NCBI GenBank assembly: GCA_934465295.1
Contig: CAKSKU010000002.1
Coordinates: forward strand, 62,001 to 126,000
From: an uncultured Oscillospiraceae bacterium
Lineage (GTDB): Bacteria > Bacillota > Clostridia > Oscillospirales > Ruminococcaceae
Reading direction: 5' to 3'
DNA length: 64,000 bases
Shown: positions 35,291 through 43,093 of the stretch, piece after piece
Numbering within the stretch: the stretch's first letter is position 1
Layout of the letters: each line of letters begins with the position of its first letter
The notes under the pieces: generated by a model
What the model was told of the DNA's origin: nothing
The model's database searches: none
Seen by the model: only the letters and a program-made list of their open reading frames with translations
Position numbers and translations under genes: made by a program

Positions 35291-36280
35291 ATGAACGATG
35301 TTCTCGACTCACTTGAAAAGCAGAACCCTCTGCTCGATATAGACACCAGCTTTACAAACTACCTCGCCGCAAGAACAAGAAAATCCAAGGATCATATTGT
35401 CGGCGGCAGAATGGACTATGGCTTTGACGCTGATTTTTCCGTCCGTCAGAAGTTCATCACATATTCGGGCTGGAACAAAATTTACAAAAACCTTGTTACG
35501 GTCGAAATACCGAACAAATTCAAGCAGATATTCAAGACCGCAAGCGAAGCCTCACAGGGCAGCTATCCCGAGGTGTGGACGATAGCAAAGACCTGTGCGG
35601 AGCGGCTTATGATCGATGTTCCGAAAGTCTTCGTAAGAAATGCGCCGAACAAGATGGAGATATACTCCATCTCTGCAGAAAACACCTCGCCCGTTATCGT
35701 TCTTACATCGGGTCTTTGCGAAAAATGCACGAAGGATGAGCTTGCATATCTCATCGGCTGCGAATGCGGTCACATTCAGAACAACCACTGCATCTACTAT
35801 CAGGCTGCACCGAGCTTCGGCATCATCATGGACAGCGAGGTAGTCAACCCCGTCACCGACAACGGCAAGCAGCTCGCCTCGGTAATGATGGACTGGCTCA
35901 CGCTCTCCTGCGTGACGGCTGACCGTGCAGGCATAATCTGCCTTGACAAGCCGCAGGAATTCTCGAATGTTTTCATCTCGCTCCGCGAAAAGGGCCTCAA
36001 CGATATTTACAGCCGTACAGGTCAGACCTTTGACAGAAACAAAGCTGAAAAAATGTACGAAACGCTTCACGTTACCCCTGCAAGAAGCATTTCTCTCGAC
36101 AGCAGCACGAATTTCCTTGAACGCCGCTATTTTGCGGGAATGGAATTTCTCAACTGTGAAACGCTATACAGCTGGAGAAACGATATTGGCGGCGCTGATC
36201 TTCACACCGTCAACAAGCAGGCACTCGAAGTGCGCTGTGAAATAATCCTTGGCTCGGATCCGGGAAAGGCAGGTGTTTGA
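35291..36280 (+). CDS. M48-like protein with Cys-substituted metal site
   Basis: A 329-residue protein with the core of an M48 (HtpX/Ste24-like) metallopeptidase but no clear membrane segments. Where the family has HExxH it reads C157-E-C-G-H161 (IGCECGHIQNNH), and the third ligand, normally a Glu three residues before the Ala-Asp of EADR, is C207 (SCVTADRAG). The catalytic Glu (E158) and ADRAG remain. The site would thus be Cys-His-Cys with C159 nearby. Whether it is a protease, a zinc-bound scaffold or a redox-sensitive form is unknown. ATGGAGGATAAAAGCG precedes the start. It lies between two dynamin-like genes, ending one base before the second begins. Confidence 0.8.
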   Translation: MNDVLDSLEKQNPLLDIDTSFTNYLAARTRKSKDHIVGGRMDYGFDADFSVRQKFITYSGWNKIYKNLVTVEIPNKFKQIFKTASEASQGSYPEVWTIAKTCAERLMIDVPKVFVRNAPNKMEIYSISAENTSPVIVLTSGLCEKCTKDELAYLIGCECGHIQNNHCIYYQAAPSFGIIMDSEVVNPVTDNGKQLASVMMDWLTLSCVTADRAGIICLDKPQEFSNVFISLREKGLNDIYSRTGQTFDRNKAEKMYETLHVTPARSISLDSSTNFLERRYFAGMEFLNCETLYSWRNDIGGADLHTVNKQALEVRCEIILGSDPGKAGV

Positions 36281-36281
36281 A

Positions 36282-38030
36282 ATGTCCGAAAATATGAATA
36301 ATACTCTGACTTATGCTGACGTTGAACCCGACATTGAAAAAATACAGAACTATATGCGTGAGATACTCGCAAACAAGCCTGTCTGCCGTATCCTCGGCGA
36401 AGAATTCACCGATAATCTCAAGCAGTGGGACAAAGCTATCACGAAGCGCCGCACAGAGCCGTTCTCGCTCGTTGTTCTCGGCGATTTCAAACGTGGAAAA
36501 AGCACTATTATAAACGCTATCCTCGGCAAGTCGATAGCCCCCGTGAACGTTGCCCCCGAGACCTTTACCATAAACTCGATAAGCTACGGCGAAACTCCGA
36601 CTGCGGAGGCTGTGCTTTCCAACGGTCAGCGCATCATGCTCACCGCAGACGACCTCCAGAGAGAACGCCTTGAAAAACTCACAAGGGCTTTCCCCGACAG
36701 CCTTGAATACATCGATATCCGTGACAATGCGGAGATACTCAAAGAAATACGCATTGTCGATACGCCGGGTCTTTCCGACCTTGATTGTCTCGACAAGCAG
36801 GTACAGGATTACCTTGTCAATGCCGATGCTATCGTTTATGTTGCGTCTGCGCTCTCGCCTTTCTCCGAGTCGGAGCAGCTTTTCCTCGCAACGCATATCC
36901 GCCCGATGAGCTTCAGCAAGCTTTTCGTTCTCGTAAATATGATCGATGCGATGGGCAGCATGAAGGATATCGAAAAGATAATCAACCGTGTAAGCGAACG
37001 CTGCGAGCAGATCGTTCCGAACGCTTTTGTTTACGGCGTAAGCGGCATCGATGAATACCGCCGCAAGATCGGACTTAACCGTCCCGACCTCACGGGACTT
37101 CAGGAATTTTATGAGAATGAGTTCCTTAAATTTGAGATGTCGCTCAAGCGTGAGATCATTCTCCAGAAGGATTTTATCCGTACCCAGCGTGTTATAACCA
37201 TGCTCAATCTTATGCTCAACGACACGGCTTCAAGAATACACATGGTCTACGATATGATCGCCCTCGACAAGCAGAAGCTTGTTGACCTTTCCGAAAAGAT
37301 AGACGAGGAATGCCGCACGCTTGCGCAGGCTATCGAGGAACGCCGCCCGAAGATCGTTCTGAGCGTTACCGAAATGCAGCAGCAGGCGGAGCAATGGATG
37401 TACGGCTTTTTCTCCAAGCTGCGTGAGGATATTTACGAAGCAAGAAATCAGGGCAACCCCGATGACGTTGAAAAGCACTTTTACTCATTCCTTGTCGATA
37501 AGGTCGGCGAAGCTTACAAAAAGTGCATCGAGATACACGAAAAGGCACTCAACGAAGTCCTCGCCAATATGGGACGTGAGCTTGCACGCAAGCTCGGACT
37601 TGCAAACCTTGCCGAAGAAGCAGCCGCAGGAAACGGCTTATCCGACAGCTTTGTGCTTGTGAGCCAGTCCGTCATCAATGCCGCAGGCGCAGACGAAAAC
37701 GGAAGCTACCCCTCCGAAACGATGAGTTCGTTCAAGAATATCCTCGGCAGAAAGAGGACTACAAACGTTATCGATACCGCTCTCGAAAACTTTGACGATG
37801 TTCGTACGAATGCCGTTAAGGATCTCAAAAGCGCATACAAAAAAATGGCTGAAAATGCTATCAAGCGTTTCGACAGCCTTTATCAGACGCAGGTCGAAGC
37901 AAGCAGAGATGCGCTCGCACAGGCTAAGGAGATGACCGAAAGCAGCAGCAACGAAGCTGTCAAGACCCACCTTGGAAAAGCCGTTGCCGTGCTTGACGAG
38001 GCTGCCGATGTTCTCCGCAAATATTGCTGA
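36282..38030 (+). CDS. Dynamin-like GTPase 2, soluble type
   Basis: A 582-residue dynamin-like protein. The GTPase domain shows GDFKRGKST (67-75), the DTPG motif (160-163) and G4 as NMID (219-222), with the guanine-selecting Asp kept. The rest (about 290-582) is long helices with coiled-coil character and no membrane stretch, unlike dynamin 1. I choose the ATG at 36282, right after the stop of the M48-like gene with AGGTGT upstream; the in-frame start at 36249 lies inside that gene. Function as the soluble partner of dynamin 1 is inferred from pairing in other bacteria. Confidence 0.9.
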   Translation: MSENMNNTLTYADVEPDIEKIQNYMREILANKPVCRILGEEFTDNLKQWDKAITKRRTEPFSLVVLGDFKRGKSTIINAILGKSIAPVNVAPETFTINSISYGETPTAEAVLSNGQRIMLTADDLQRERLEKLTRAFPDSLEYIDIRDNAEILKEIRIVDTPGLSDLDCLDKQVQDYLVNADAIVYVASALSPFSESEQLFLATHIRPMSFSKLFVLVNMIDAMGSMKDIEKIINRVSERCEQIVPNAFVYGVSGIDEYRRKIGLNRPDLTGLQEFYENEFLKFEMSLKREIILQKDFIRTQRVITMLNLMLNDTASRIHMVYDMIALDKQKLVDLSEKIDEECRTLAQAIEERRPKIVLSVTEMQQQAEQWMYGFFSKLREDIYEARNQGNPDDVEKHFYSFLVDKVGEAYKKCIEIHEKALNEVLANMGRELARKLGLANLAEEAAAGNGLSDSFVLVSQSVINAAGADENGSYPSETMSSFKNILGRKRTTNVIDTALENFDDVRTNAVKDLKSAYKKMAENAIKRFDSLYQTQVEASRDALAQAKEMTESSSNEAVKTHLGKAVAVLDEAADVLRKYC

Positions 38031-38039
38031 TATTCATAT

Positions 38040-38065
38040 CCGTCCCCGAGCGATATCGGGGACGG
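38040..38065 (+). terminator. Hairpin after dynamin 2
   Basis: CCGTCCCCGA (38040-38049) pairs with TCGGGGACGG (38056-38065), 10 bases after the stop; a T-rich stretch follows after 7 bases. Confidence 0.75.
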
Positions 38066-38122
38066 AGTGATATTTTTCCGAGAGCTTAGTCAAAAAATTT
38101 TCTTGGAAAATCAAAAAAAGGC

Positions 38123-38151
38123 TTGACAAATAAATTCAGCTATGATATAAT
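38123..38151 (+). promoter_or_regulatory. Promoter of the tRNA-Ser pair
   Basis: TTGACA (38123-38128), 17 bases, TATAAT (38146-38151). Confidence 0.9.
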
Positions 38152-38212
38152 AAACAAGTCGATTGCGGAAACGATAGTTTTCTGCAATAAGCTCGGCACA
38201 AAAAAATATTAT

Positions 38213-38301
<89 letters not shown>

Positions 38302-38311
38302 TTAATAACCT

Positions 38312-38401
38312 GCGGAATTACCCAAGTGGTTAAGGGGCTCCCCTGCTAAGGGAGTAGGTCGGGAAACCGGCGCGAGGGTTCAAATCCCTTGTTCCGCGCC
38401 A
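38312..38401 (+). tRNA. tRNA-Ser (anticodon GCT)
   Basis: Acceptor GCGGAAT/GTTCCGC, anticodon stem CTCCC/GGGAG around CTGCTAA gives GCT; a long variable arm and encoded CCA are present. It lies 10 bases after tRNA-Ser(TGA), sharing its promoter. Confidence 0.97.
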
Positions 38402-38436
38402 AAACGGATAGGCTTTTCGGTCTGTCCGTTTTTTTA
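38402..38436 (+). terminator. Terminator of the tRNA-Ser pair
   Basis: ACGGATAG pairs (one G-U) with CTGTCCGT around a short loop, followed by TTTTTTT. Confidence 0.85.
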
Positions 38437-38563
38437 TTTGCTTATAGGGCGTTTGTTGTTCAGCAGACGCTTTTATTTTTGTGAACGATAAGTGGATTTA
38501 CTTTTTCGCCGCAAACACTTATAATATAGCTATGGAAAATTTTTCGACAGAAAGGAAACAGCT

Positions 38564-40015
38564 ATGGACTTATGCAAAAGCGGCGAGCTGATACGAAAGC
38601 TCCGAAAAGAAAACGGTATGACGCAGAAAGAGGTCGCAGACAGGCTCGGTGTTCTGCCGAAAACTATCTCCAAGTGGGAAACGGGTCACGGCTTCCCCGA
38701 CGCTTCGCTTCTGAACGGGCTTGCGGATATTCTCGGTGCGAATGTCAGCACTCTCCTGTCGGGCGAGCTGTCGCCGAACGGTGAATTTGTCGGGAATTTC
38801 AGGGAAATTCGGTTTTACGTCTGCCCCCACTGCGGCAGCTTTCTGCACGGCACGGGTGAAGCTGCGGTCTCCTGCTGCGGGAAAAGGCTTTCTCCGCTGA
38901 AAGCTTCGCCGCAGAATGATACGCACCGCATTGAGATCAGTGAAACGGAAAGCGGATATGCCGTCACAGTTATGCACGAAATGTCACGGGAGCATTTTAT
39001 CGCTTTCGTTTCGTATGTATCGAATGACACTGTAATGACGGTGAAGCTCTGCCCCGAGCAGGATAATTCGGCGATATTTCCGAAGCTTTGCGGCGGAAAA
39101 TTCTATTTCTGCTGCACAAAGCACGGGCTTTTTGAGTTTAATTTTCCCGAGACAGGCAATTCAGCCGATAAAGCAAGCCTGACCGCCCTTATTTCGGCTT
39201 TTGCAAGGGCGTATGTGAACAGGCACAGTAATTTCAGCCATTTCCGTGATATTTATGCGGAAAAGCTATTCTCCGAGGGGGAATTTCGGCAGATCGAAAG
39301 CTTTATCTCCGCCGACCACAGCAATGTGACCGACTATGTGAACACAAGCCTTGCCCCGACTACGCTCGGGCGGAGCAAATTCTGCGAGGAATGTCTTGAA
39401 ACAGCTGTAAAAACGGGTACTCGACAGTATGTTATCCTCGGCTGTGGCTATGACACATTTTCACTCAGAAACGCTTACCCTGATTTACAGATTTTTGAGA
39501 TAGACAAGGCGGCTGTCATTTCCGACAAGCTCCGCCGAATAAAGCGTGCAGGCTTTGATATTCCCGAGAATGTCCGCTACATTTCCGCCGATCTTTCATG
39601 TGAAAGCATCGGAACAGTTCTCGGCAAAAACGGCTTTGACAGACGAAAAAAGACGTTGTTCTCCTGCCTTGGGTTACTGAATTATCTGACAAATGACGAA
39701 ATATCGGCACTTTTTGAAAGCATTGCGGCAGTTGCTTCAAACGGAAGTGCTGTTGTATTTGATTTTCCCGACAGTCACTTATTTTCGTCGAATGTCCCGA
39801 GGGTGAAAGAAATGCTCAAAATGGCAGAGCTGAGCGGCGAGCCGATGAAGTCCTGCTTCGGCTACGGCGAGCTTGAAAAGATGCTTGAAACGCACGGCTT
39901 TCTGCTCTATGAATTTCTGAACCGTGACGAAATTCAGCACCGTTTTTTTGACGGCAGTGAAATGACGGCTTTCGAGAACATCAACTATGCGCAGGCTGTA
40001 CTTTTCGGGAAATAA
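38564..40015 (+). CDS. HTH / superoxide-reductase-like / SAM methyltransferase fusion
   Basis: A 483-residue three-part protein. Residues 7-62 are an XRE-type helix-turn-helix (MTQKEVADRLGVLPKTISKW). Residues 85-195 resemble desulfoferrodoxin/superoxide reductase: a Cys site (C87, C90, C104, C105) and the SOR-type ligands H121, H138, H144, C184 and H187 (HEMSREHFI and CTKHGLF). Residues about 215-483 resemble the leucine carboxyl methyltransferase family (TLGRSKFCEECL, SAM motif VILGCGYDTFSLR, then FEIDK). HTH-SOR-like regulators occur in Firmicutes; adding a methyltransferase is unusual as far as I know. Function is not established; redox or metal sensing is plausible. AGAAAGGAAA precedes the ATG. 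Confidence 0.85.
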   Translation: MDLCKSGELIRKLRKENGMTQKEVADRLGVLPKTISKWETGHGFPDASLLNGLADILGANVSTLLSGELSPNGEFVGNFREIRFYVCPHCGSFLHGTGEAAVSCCGKRLSPLKASPQNDTHRIEISETESGYAVTVMHEMSREHFIAFVSYVSNDTVMTVKLCPEQDNSAIFPKLCGGKFYFCCTKHGLFEFNFPETGNSADKASLTALISAFARAYVNRHSNFSHFRDIYAEKLFSEGEFRQIESFISADHSNVTDYVNTSLAPTTLGRSKFCEECLETAVKTGTRQYVILGCGYDTFSLRNAYPDLQIFEIDKAAVISDKLRRIKRAGFDIPENVRYISADLSCESIGTVLGKNGFDRRKKTLFSCLGLLNYLTNDEISALFESIAAVASNGSAVVFDFPDSHLFSSNVPRVKEMLKMAELSGEPMKSCFGYGELEKMLETHGFLLYEFLNRDEIQHRFFDGSEMTAFENINYAQAVLFGK

Positions 40016-40020
40016 AAAAT

Positions 40021-40074
40021 GCTGAACGATATCAAGGAAACGCTGTTGCTTCCCGATATCGTTCAGCTTTTTTT
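40021..40074. terminator. Bidirectional terminator between convergent genes
   Basis: GCTGAACGATATC (40021-40033) pairs perfectly with GATATCGTTCAGC (40055-40067); A-run before and T-run after allow use from both sides. Confidence 0.92.
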
Positions 40075-41137
40075 ATGTTAATTCGCAGATTATTCCGTTT
40101 GAGACAAGGCAGCCGTTCGGGGTGAGCATTATCCGCTCGCCGTTCTGTCGGAGCAGACCGTGTTTTTTTAGCTGTTCAACAATGGGAAGCTTGTCCTGCG
40201 CAAACGCCGAAAGCGGTATTCCCTCCTGCGTCAAGCGGAGTTGGAGCATTATTTTCTCGTCCGTTTCGCCGCCGTTTTTCTCGGTGACGGTCTCGGTCTG
40301 CAATTCGCTTTTGATGAAATCCTCCACAGACGGAGGACAGGCTTTCCTTACGCCGTTTATATAAGAATGTGCTGACGGACCTATGCCGAAATATTCCTCG
40401 CACCGCCAATATTTGAGGTTGTGACGGGATTCATAACCTTTATATGCAAAGTTGGATATCTCATATTGTGCAAAGCCGTTTCCTTCAAGCTTTTGCACGG
40501 CTTCGAGATACATATCGGCTGTTTCGTCCTCATCGGGAATAAGCTTTCGTATCGTGTCGCTCCTGCCGTAGGGTGTTCCCTCTTCTATCTTTAACATATA
40601 CGCCGAAACGTGGGTAAGCGGAAGTGTACAAAGCTTTTCAAGCGTTTCGGAGAGCGTTTCGGGGGTCTGATATGCCGTTGCGAGCATAAGGTCGGCGGAA
40701 ATACTGCGGAAACCTGCATTATAGGCGGATCTTATAGCTTTTACGGCTGTTTCGGAATCGTGAAGCCTGCCGAGAGCTGTCAGTTCCTTATCGGAAAGCG
40801 ACTGCACGCCGAAAGATATTCTGTTTATGCCTGCCGCCAAAATTTCCGAGAGGTATTTTTCGCTGACGGAATTAGGGTTGCACTCCATTGTTATCTCGGC
40901 GTTCGGTGCGATATCCGAAACGGCTGAAAGCATCGTGCTTATCTGTTCCGCAGTCAGGAGCGAGGGCGTTCCTCCGCCGAAATATACTGTATCGGCACTG
41001 ACGTTTTGTGCTTTTATATTCCGCACGACTGCCGCAGTATAATCGTCCGCAAGGCTTGTTTGTGTGACTGAATAGAAGTCGCAGTAGGGGCATTTTCTTA
41101 TGCAGAACGGAACGTGGATATAAAGTCCTCTGTACAT
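40073..41137 (-). CDS. hemW: HemW, radical SAM heme chaperone-like protein
   Basis: A 354-residue radical SAM protein. The cluster motif CIRKCPYC (C12, C16, C19) has HemW-type spacing plus the extra Cys, and RHNLKYW matches the HNxxYW heme-binding motif of HemW, separating it from HemN. HemW carries heme to target proteins. The ATG at 41137 has GGAGAG 6 bases upstream; a longer frame start at 41155 has none. Second gene after lepA, a common pairing in Firmicutes. Confidence 0.93.
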   Translation of the reverse strand: MYRGLYIHVPFCIRKCPYCDFYSVTQTSLADDYTAAVVRNIKAQNVSADTVYFGGGTPSLLTAEQISTMLSAVSDIAPNAEITMECNPNSVSEKYLSEILAAGINRISFGVQSLSDKELTALGRLHDSETAVKAIRSAYNAGFRSISADLMLATAYQTPETLSETLEKLCTLPLTHVSAYMLKIEEGTPYGRSDTIRKLIPDEDETADMYLEAVQKLEGNGFAQYEISNFAYKGYESRHNLKYWRCEEYFGIGPSAHSYINGVRKACPPSVEDFIKSELQTETVTEKNGGETDEKIMLQLRLTQEGIPLSAFAQDKLPIVEQLKKHGLLRQNGERIMLTPNGCLVSNGIICELT

Positions 41138-41187
41138 TTTATCTCTCCAAAACAAACAGGGCGACCCGAGAGCCGCCCATCAGTATA

Positions 41188-42999
41188 TTATTCATCGTCC
41201 ATTTTGAGTACAGCCATAAACGCTTCCTGCGGAACTTCAACAGTACCGAGCTGGCGCATACGCTTTTTACCCTCTTTCTGCTTTTCAAGCAGCTTTTTCT
41301 TTCGTGTGATGTCGCCGCCGTAGCATTTTGCAAGAACGTCCTTGCGCATTGCCTTGACGGTCTCTCTTGCGATGACCTTTCCGCCGACAGCCGCCTGGAT
41401 AGGAATTTCAAAAAGCTGACGGGGGATATTGTCCTTAAGGCGTTCCGCAATTTTTCTCGCACGTTTATACGCATTATCGGCGTGGACGATAAACGAAAGC
41501 GCATCGACAACATCGCCGTTGAGCATAATATCAAGCTTGACGAGCTTCGACGGAACATAGCCGAGCATTTCATAATCGAACGAAGCGTAGCCCTTTGTGC
41601 GTGATTTGAGCGCATCGAAGAAGTCGTAGATGATCTCATTGAGCGGAAGCTCATAGTGAAGCTCAACTCTTGTTGCATCGAGGTATTTCATATCCTTGAA
41701 CACTCCTCTGCGCTCCTGACAAAGCTCCATGATATTGCCGACATAATCGGACGGCGCAAGTATCGAAGCCTTTACCATAGGTTCTTCCGCCGAACGGATA
41801 TTTGCAGGGTCGGGGTAATTCGTAGGGTTATCGATATAGACCGTTTCGCCGCTCATGAGGTTGACCTTATAGATTACCGAGGGAGCGGTCGTAATAAGGT
41901 CGAGGTTATACTCACGTTCAAGGCGTTCCTGAATAATTTCCATGTGAAGAAGTCCGAGGAAGCCGCAGCGGAAGCCGAAGCCGAGAGCAACGGAGGTTTC
42001 GGGCTGGAACGAGAGCGACGCATCATTGAGCTGGAGCTTTTCGAGCGCATCACGGAGATCGCCGTATTTTGCACCGTCGGCAGGATAGATACCGCTGAAC
42101 ACCATTGGATTTACTTCACGATAGCCCGGGAGCGCACTGTCACAAGGGTTCTCGGCATCGGTAACGGTATCGCCGACCTTTGTATCGCCGATAGATTTTA
42201 TCGAAGCCGTGATATAGCCAACTTCGCCTGCTTTGAGCGTACCTGAATTGACGGGATCGACAGCGCCCATATAACCTGTTTCGACAACATCGAACTCTGC
42301 GCCCGTAGCCATAAGGCGTATTTTCTGACCGATCTTCACCTCGCCGTCAATAACTCTGACGTAGATTATAACACCCTTGTAGCTGTCGTAGTAACAGTCA
42401 AAGATGAGTGCTTTGAGCGGTGCGTTTATATCGCCTTTCGGGGAAGGGATATCCGTAACGATGCGTTCGAGGACTTCCTCAACGTTCGTACCCATTTTTG
42501 CGGAAATTCTCGGAGCGTCCATTGCAGGTATGCCGATAACGTTCTCAACTTCCTCCGCAACACGTTCGGGTTCAGCCGAGGGCAGGTCTATCTTATTTAT
42601 AACGGGCATAACTTCAAGGTCATTTTCTATTGCAAGGTAGGTGTTTGCAAGGGTCTGCGCTTCGATTCCCTGCGATGCATCAACGATAAGGATAGCACCC
42701 TCGCAGGCAACGAGCGAACGGGAAACTTCATAGTTGAAGTCAACGTGACCCGGAGTATCGATAAGATTGAAAACATAGTCATTGCCGTCCTTTGCGGTAT
42801 AGTTAAGGCGGACAGCACGAGCCTTGATGGTGATGCCTCTCTCACGCTCGATATCCATATTATCGAGAAGCTGTTCTTCCATATCACGCTTTGCAACGGA
42901 GGAAGTAAGCTCCAGGATCCTGTCGGCAAGCGTTGATTTGCCGTGATCTATATGAGCAATAATGCAAAAATTTCTGATATTATCCTGATTATATGACAC
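41188..42999 (-). CDS. lepA: Elongation factor 4
   Basis: A ribosome-bound translational GTPase. The 603-residue protein starts with a GTG (VSYNQDNIRNFCIIAHIDHGKS, quoted as NFCIIAHIDHGKS) that has GGAG 7 bases upstream; in-frame codons up to 43104 are not part of the gene, as they run into the terminator of the upstream gene. G motifs AHIDHGKS, DTPGHVDF and NKIDLP are intact, and the LepA-specific C-terminal domain ends with KKRMRQLGTVEVPQEAFMAV. Its own promoter lies just upstream. Confidence 0.97.
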   Translation of the reverse strand: MSYNQDNIRNFCIIAHIDHGKSTLADRILELTSSVAKRDMEEQLLDNMDIERERGITIKARAVRLNYTAKDGNDYVFNLIDTPGHVDFNYEVSRSLVACEGAILIVDASQGIEAQTLANTYLAIENDLEVMPVINKIDLPSAEPERVAEEVENVIGIPAMDAPRISAKMGTNVEEVLERIVTDIPSPKGDINAPLKALIFDCYYDSYKGVIIYVRVIDGEVKIGQKIRLMATGAEFDVVETGYMGAVDPVNSGTLKAGEVGYITASIKSIGDTKVGDTVTDAENPCDSALPGYREVNPMVFSGIYPADGAKYGDLRDALEKLQLNDASLSFQPETSVALGFGFRCGFLGLLHMEIIQERLEREYNLDLITTAPSVIYKVNLMSGETVYIDNPTNYPDPANIRSAEEPMVKASILAPSDYVGNIMELCQERRGVFKDMKYLDATRVELHYELPLNEIIYDFFDALKSRTKGYASFDYEMLGYVPSKLVKLDIMLNGDVVDALSFIVHADNAYKRARKIAERLKDNIPRQLFEIPIQAAVGGKVIARETVKAMRKDVLAKCYGGDITRKKKLLEKQKEGKKRMRQLGTVEVPQEAFMAVLKMDDE

Positions 43000-43023
43000 A
43001 AAAACACTCCTTTTCTTCAACTG

Positions 43024-43052
43024 ATTATAGCATATTTTTTCCCGTTTGTAAA
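43024..43052 (-). promoter_or_regulatory. Promoter of lepA-hemW
   Basis: On the minus strand TTTACA (43052-43047), 17 bases, TATAAT (43029-43024). Confidence 0.8.
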
Positions 43053-43054
43053 GG

Positions 43055-43090
43055 AAAAAATTCGGCTGCTCTTTGTTCCGAGCAGCCGAA
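43055..43090 (-). terminator. Terminator of the Na/Pi transporter gene
   Basis: TTCGGCTGCTC (43061-43071) pairs perfectly with GAGCAGCCGAA (43080-43090); the minus strand continues with TTTTTTCC. Confidence 0.92.
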
Positions 43091-43093
43091 GTG

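Noticed and set aside
35291..36280. Calling the M48-like protein an active metallopeptidase
   Set aside because: Two of the three zinc ligands are Cys, so activity cannot be assumed; I report only the family resemblance.
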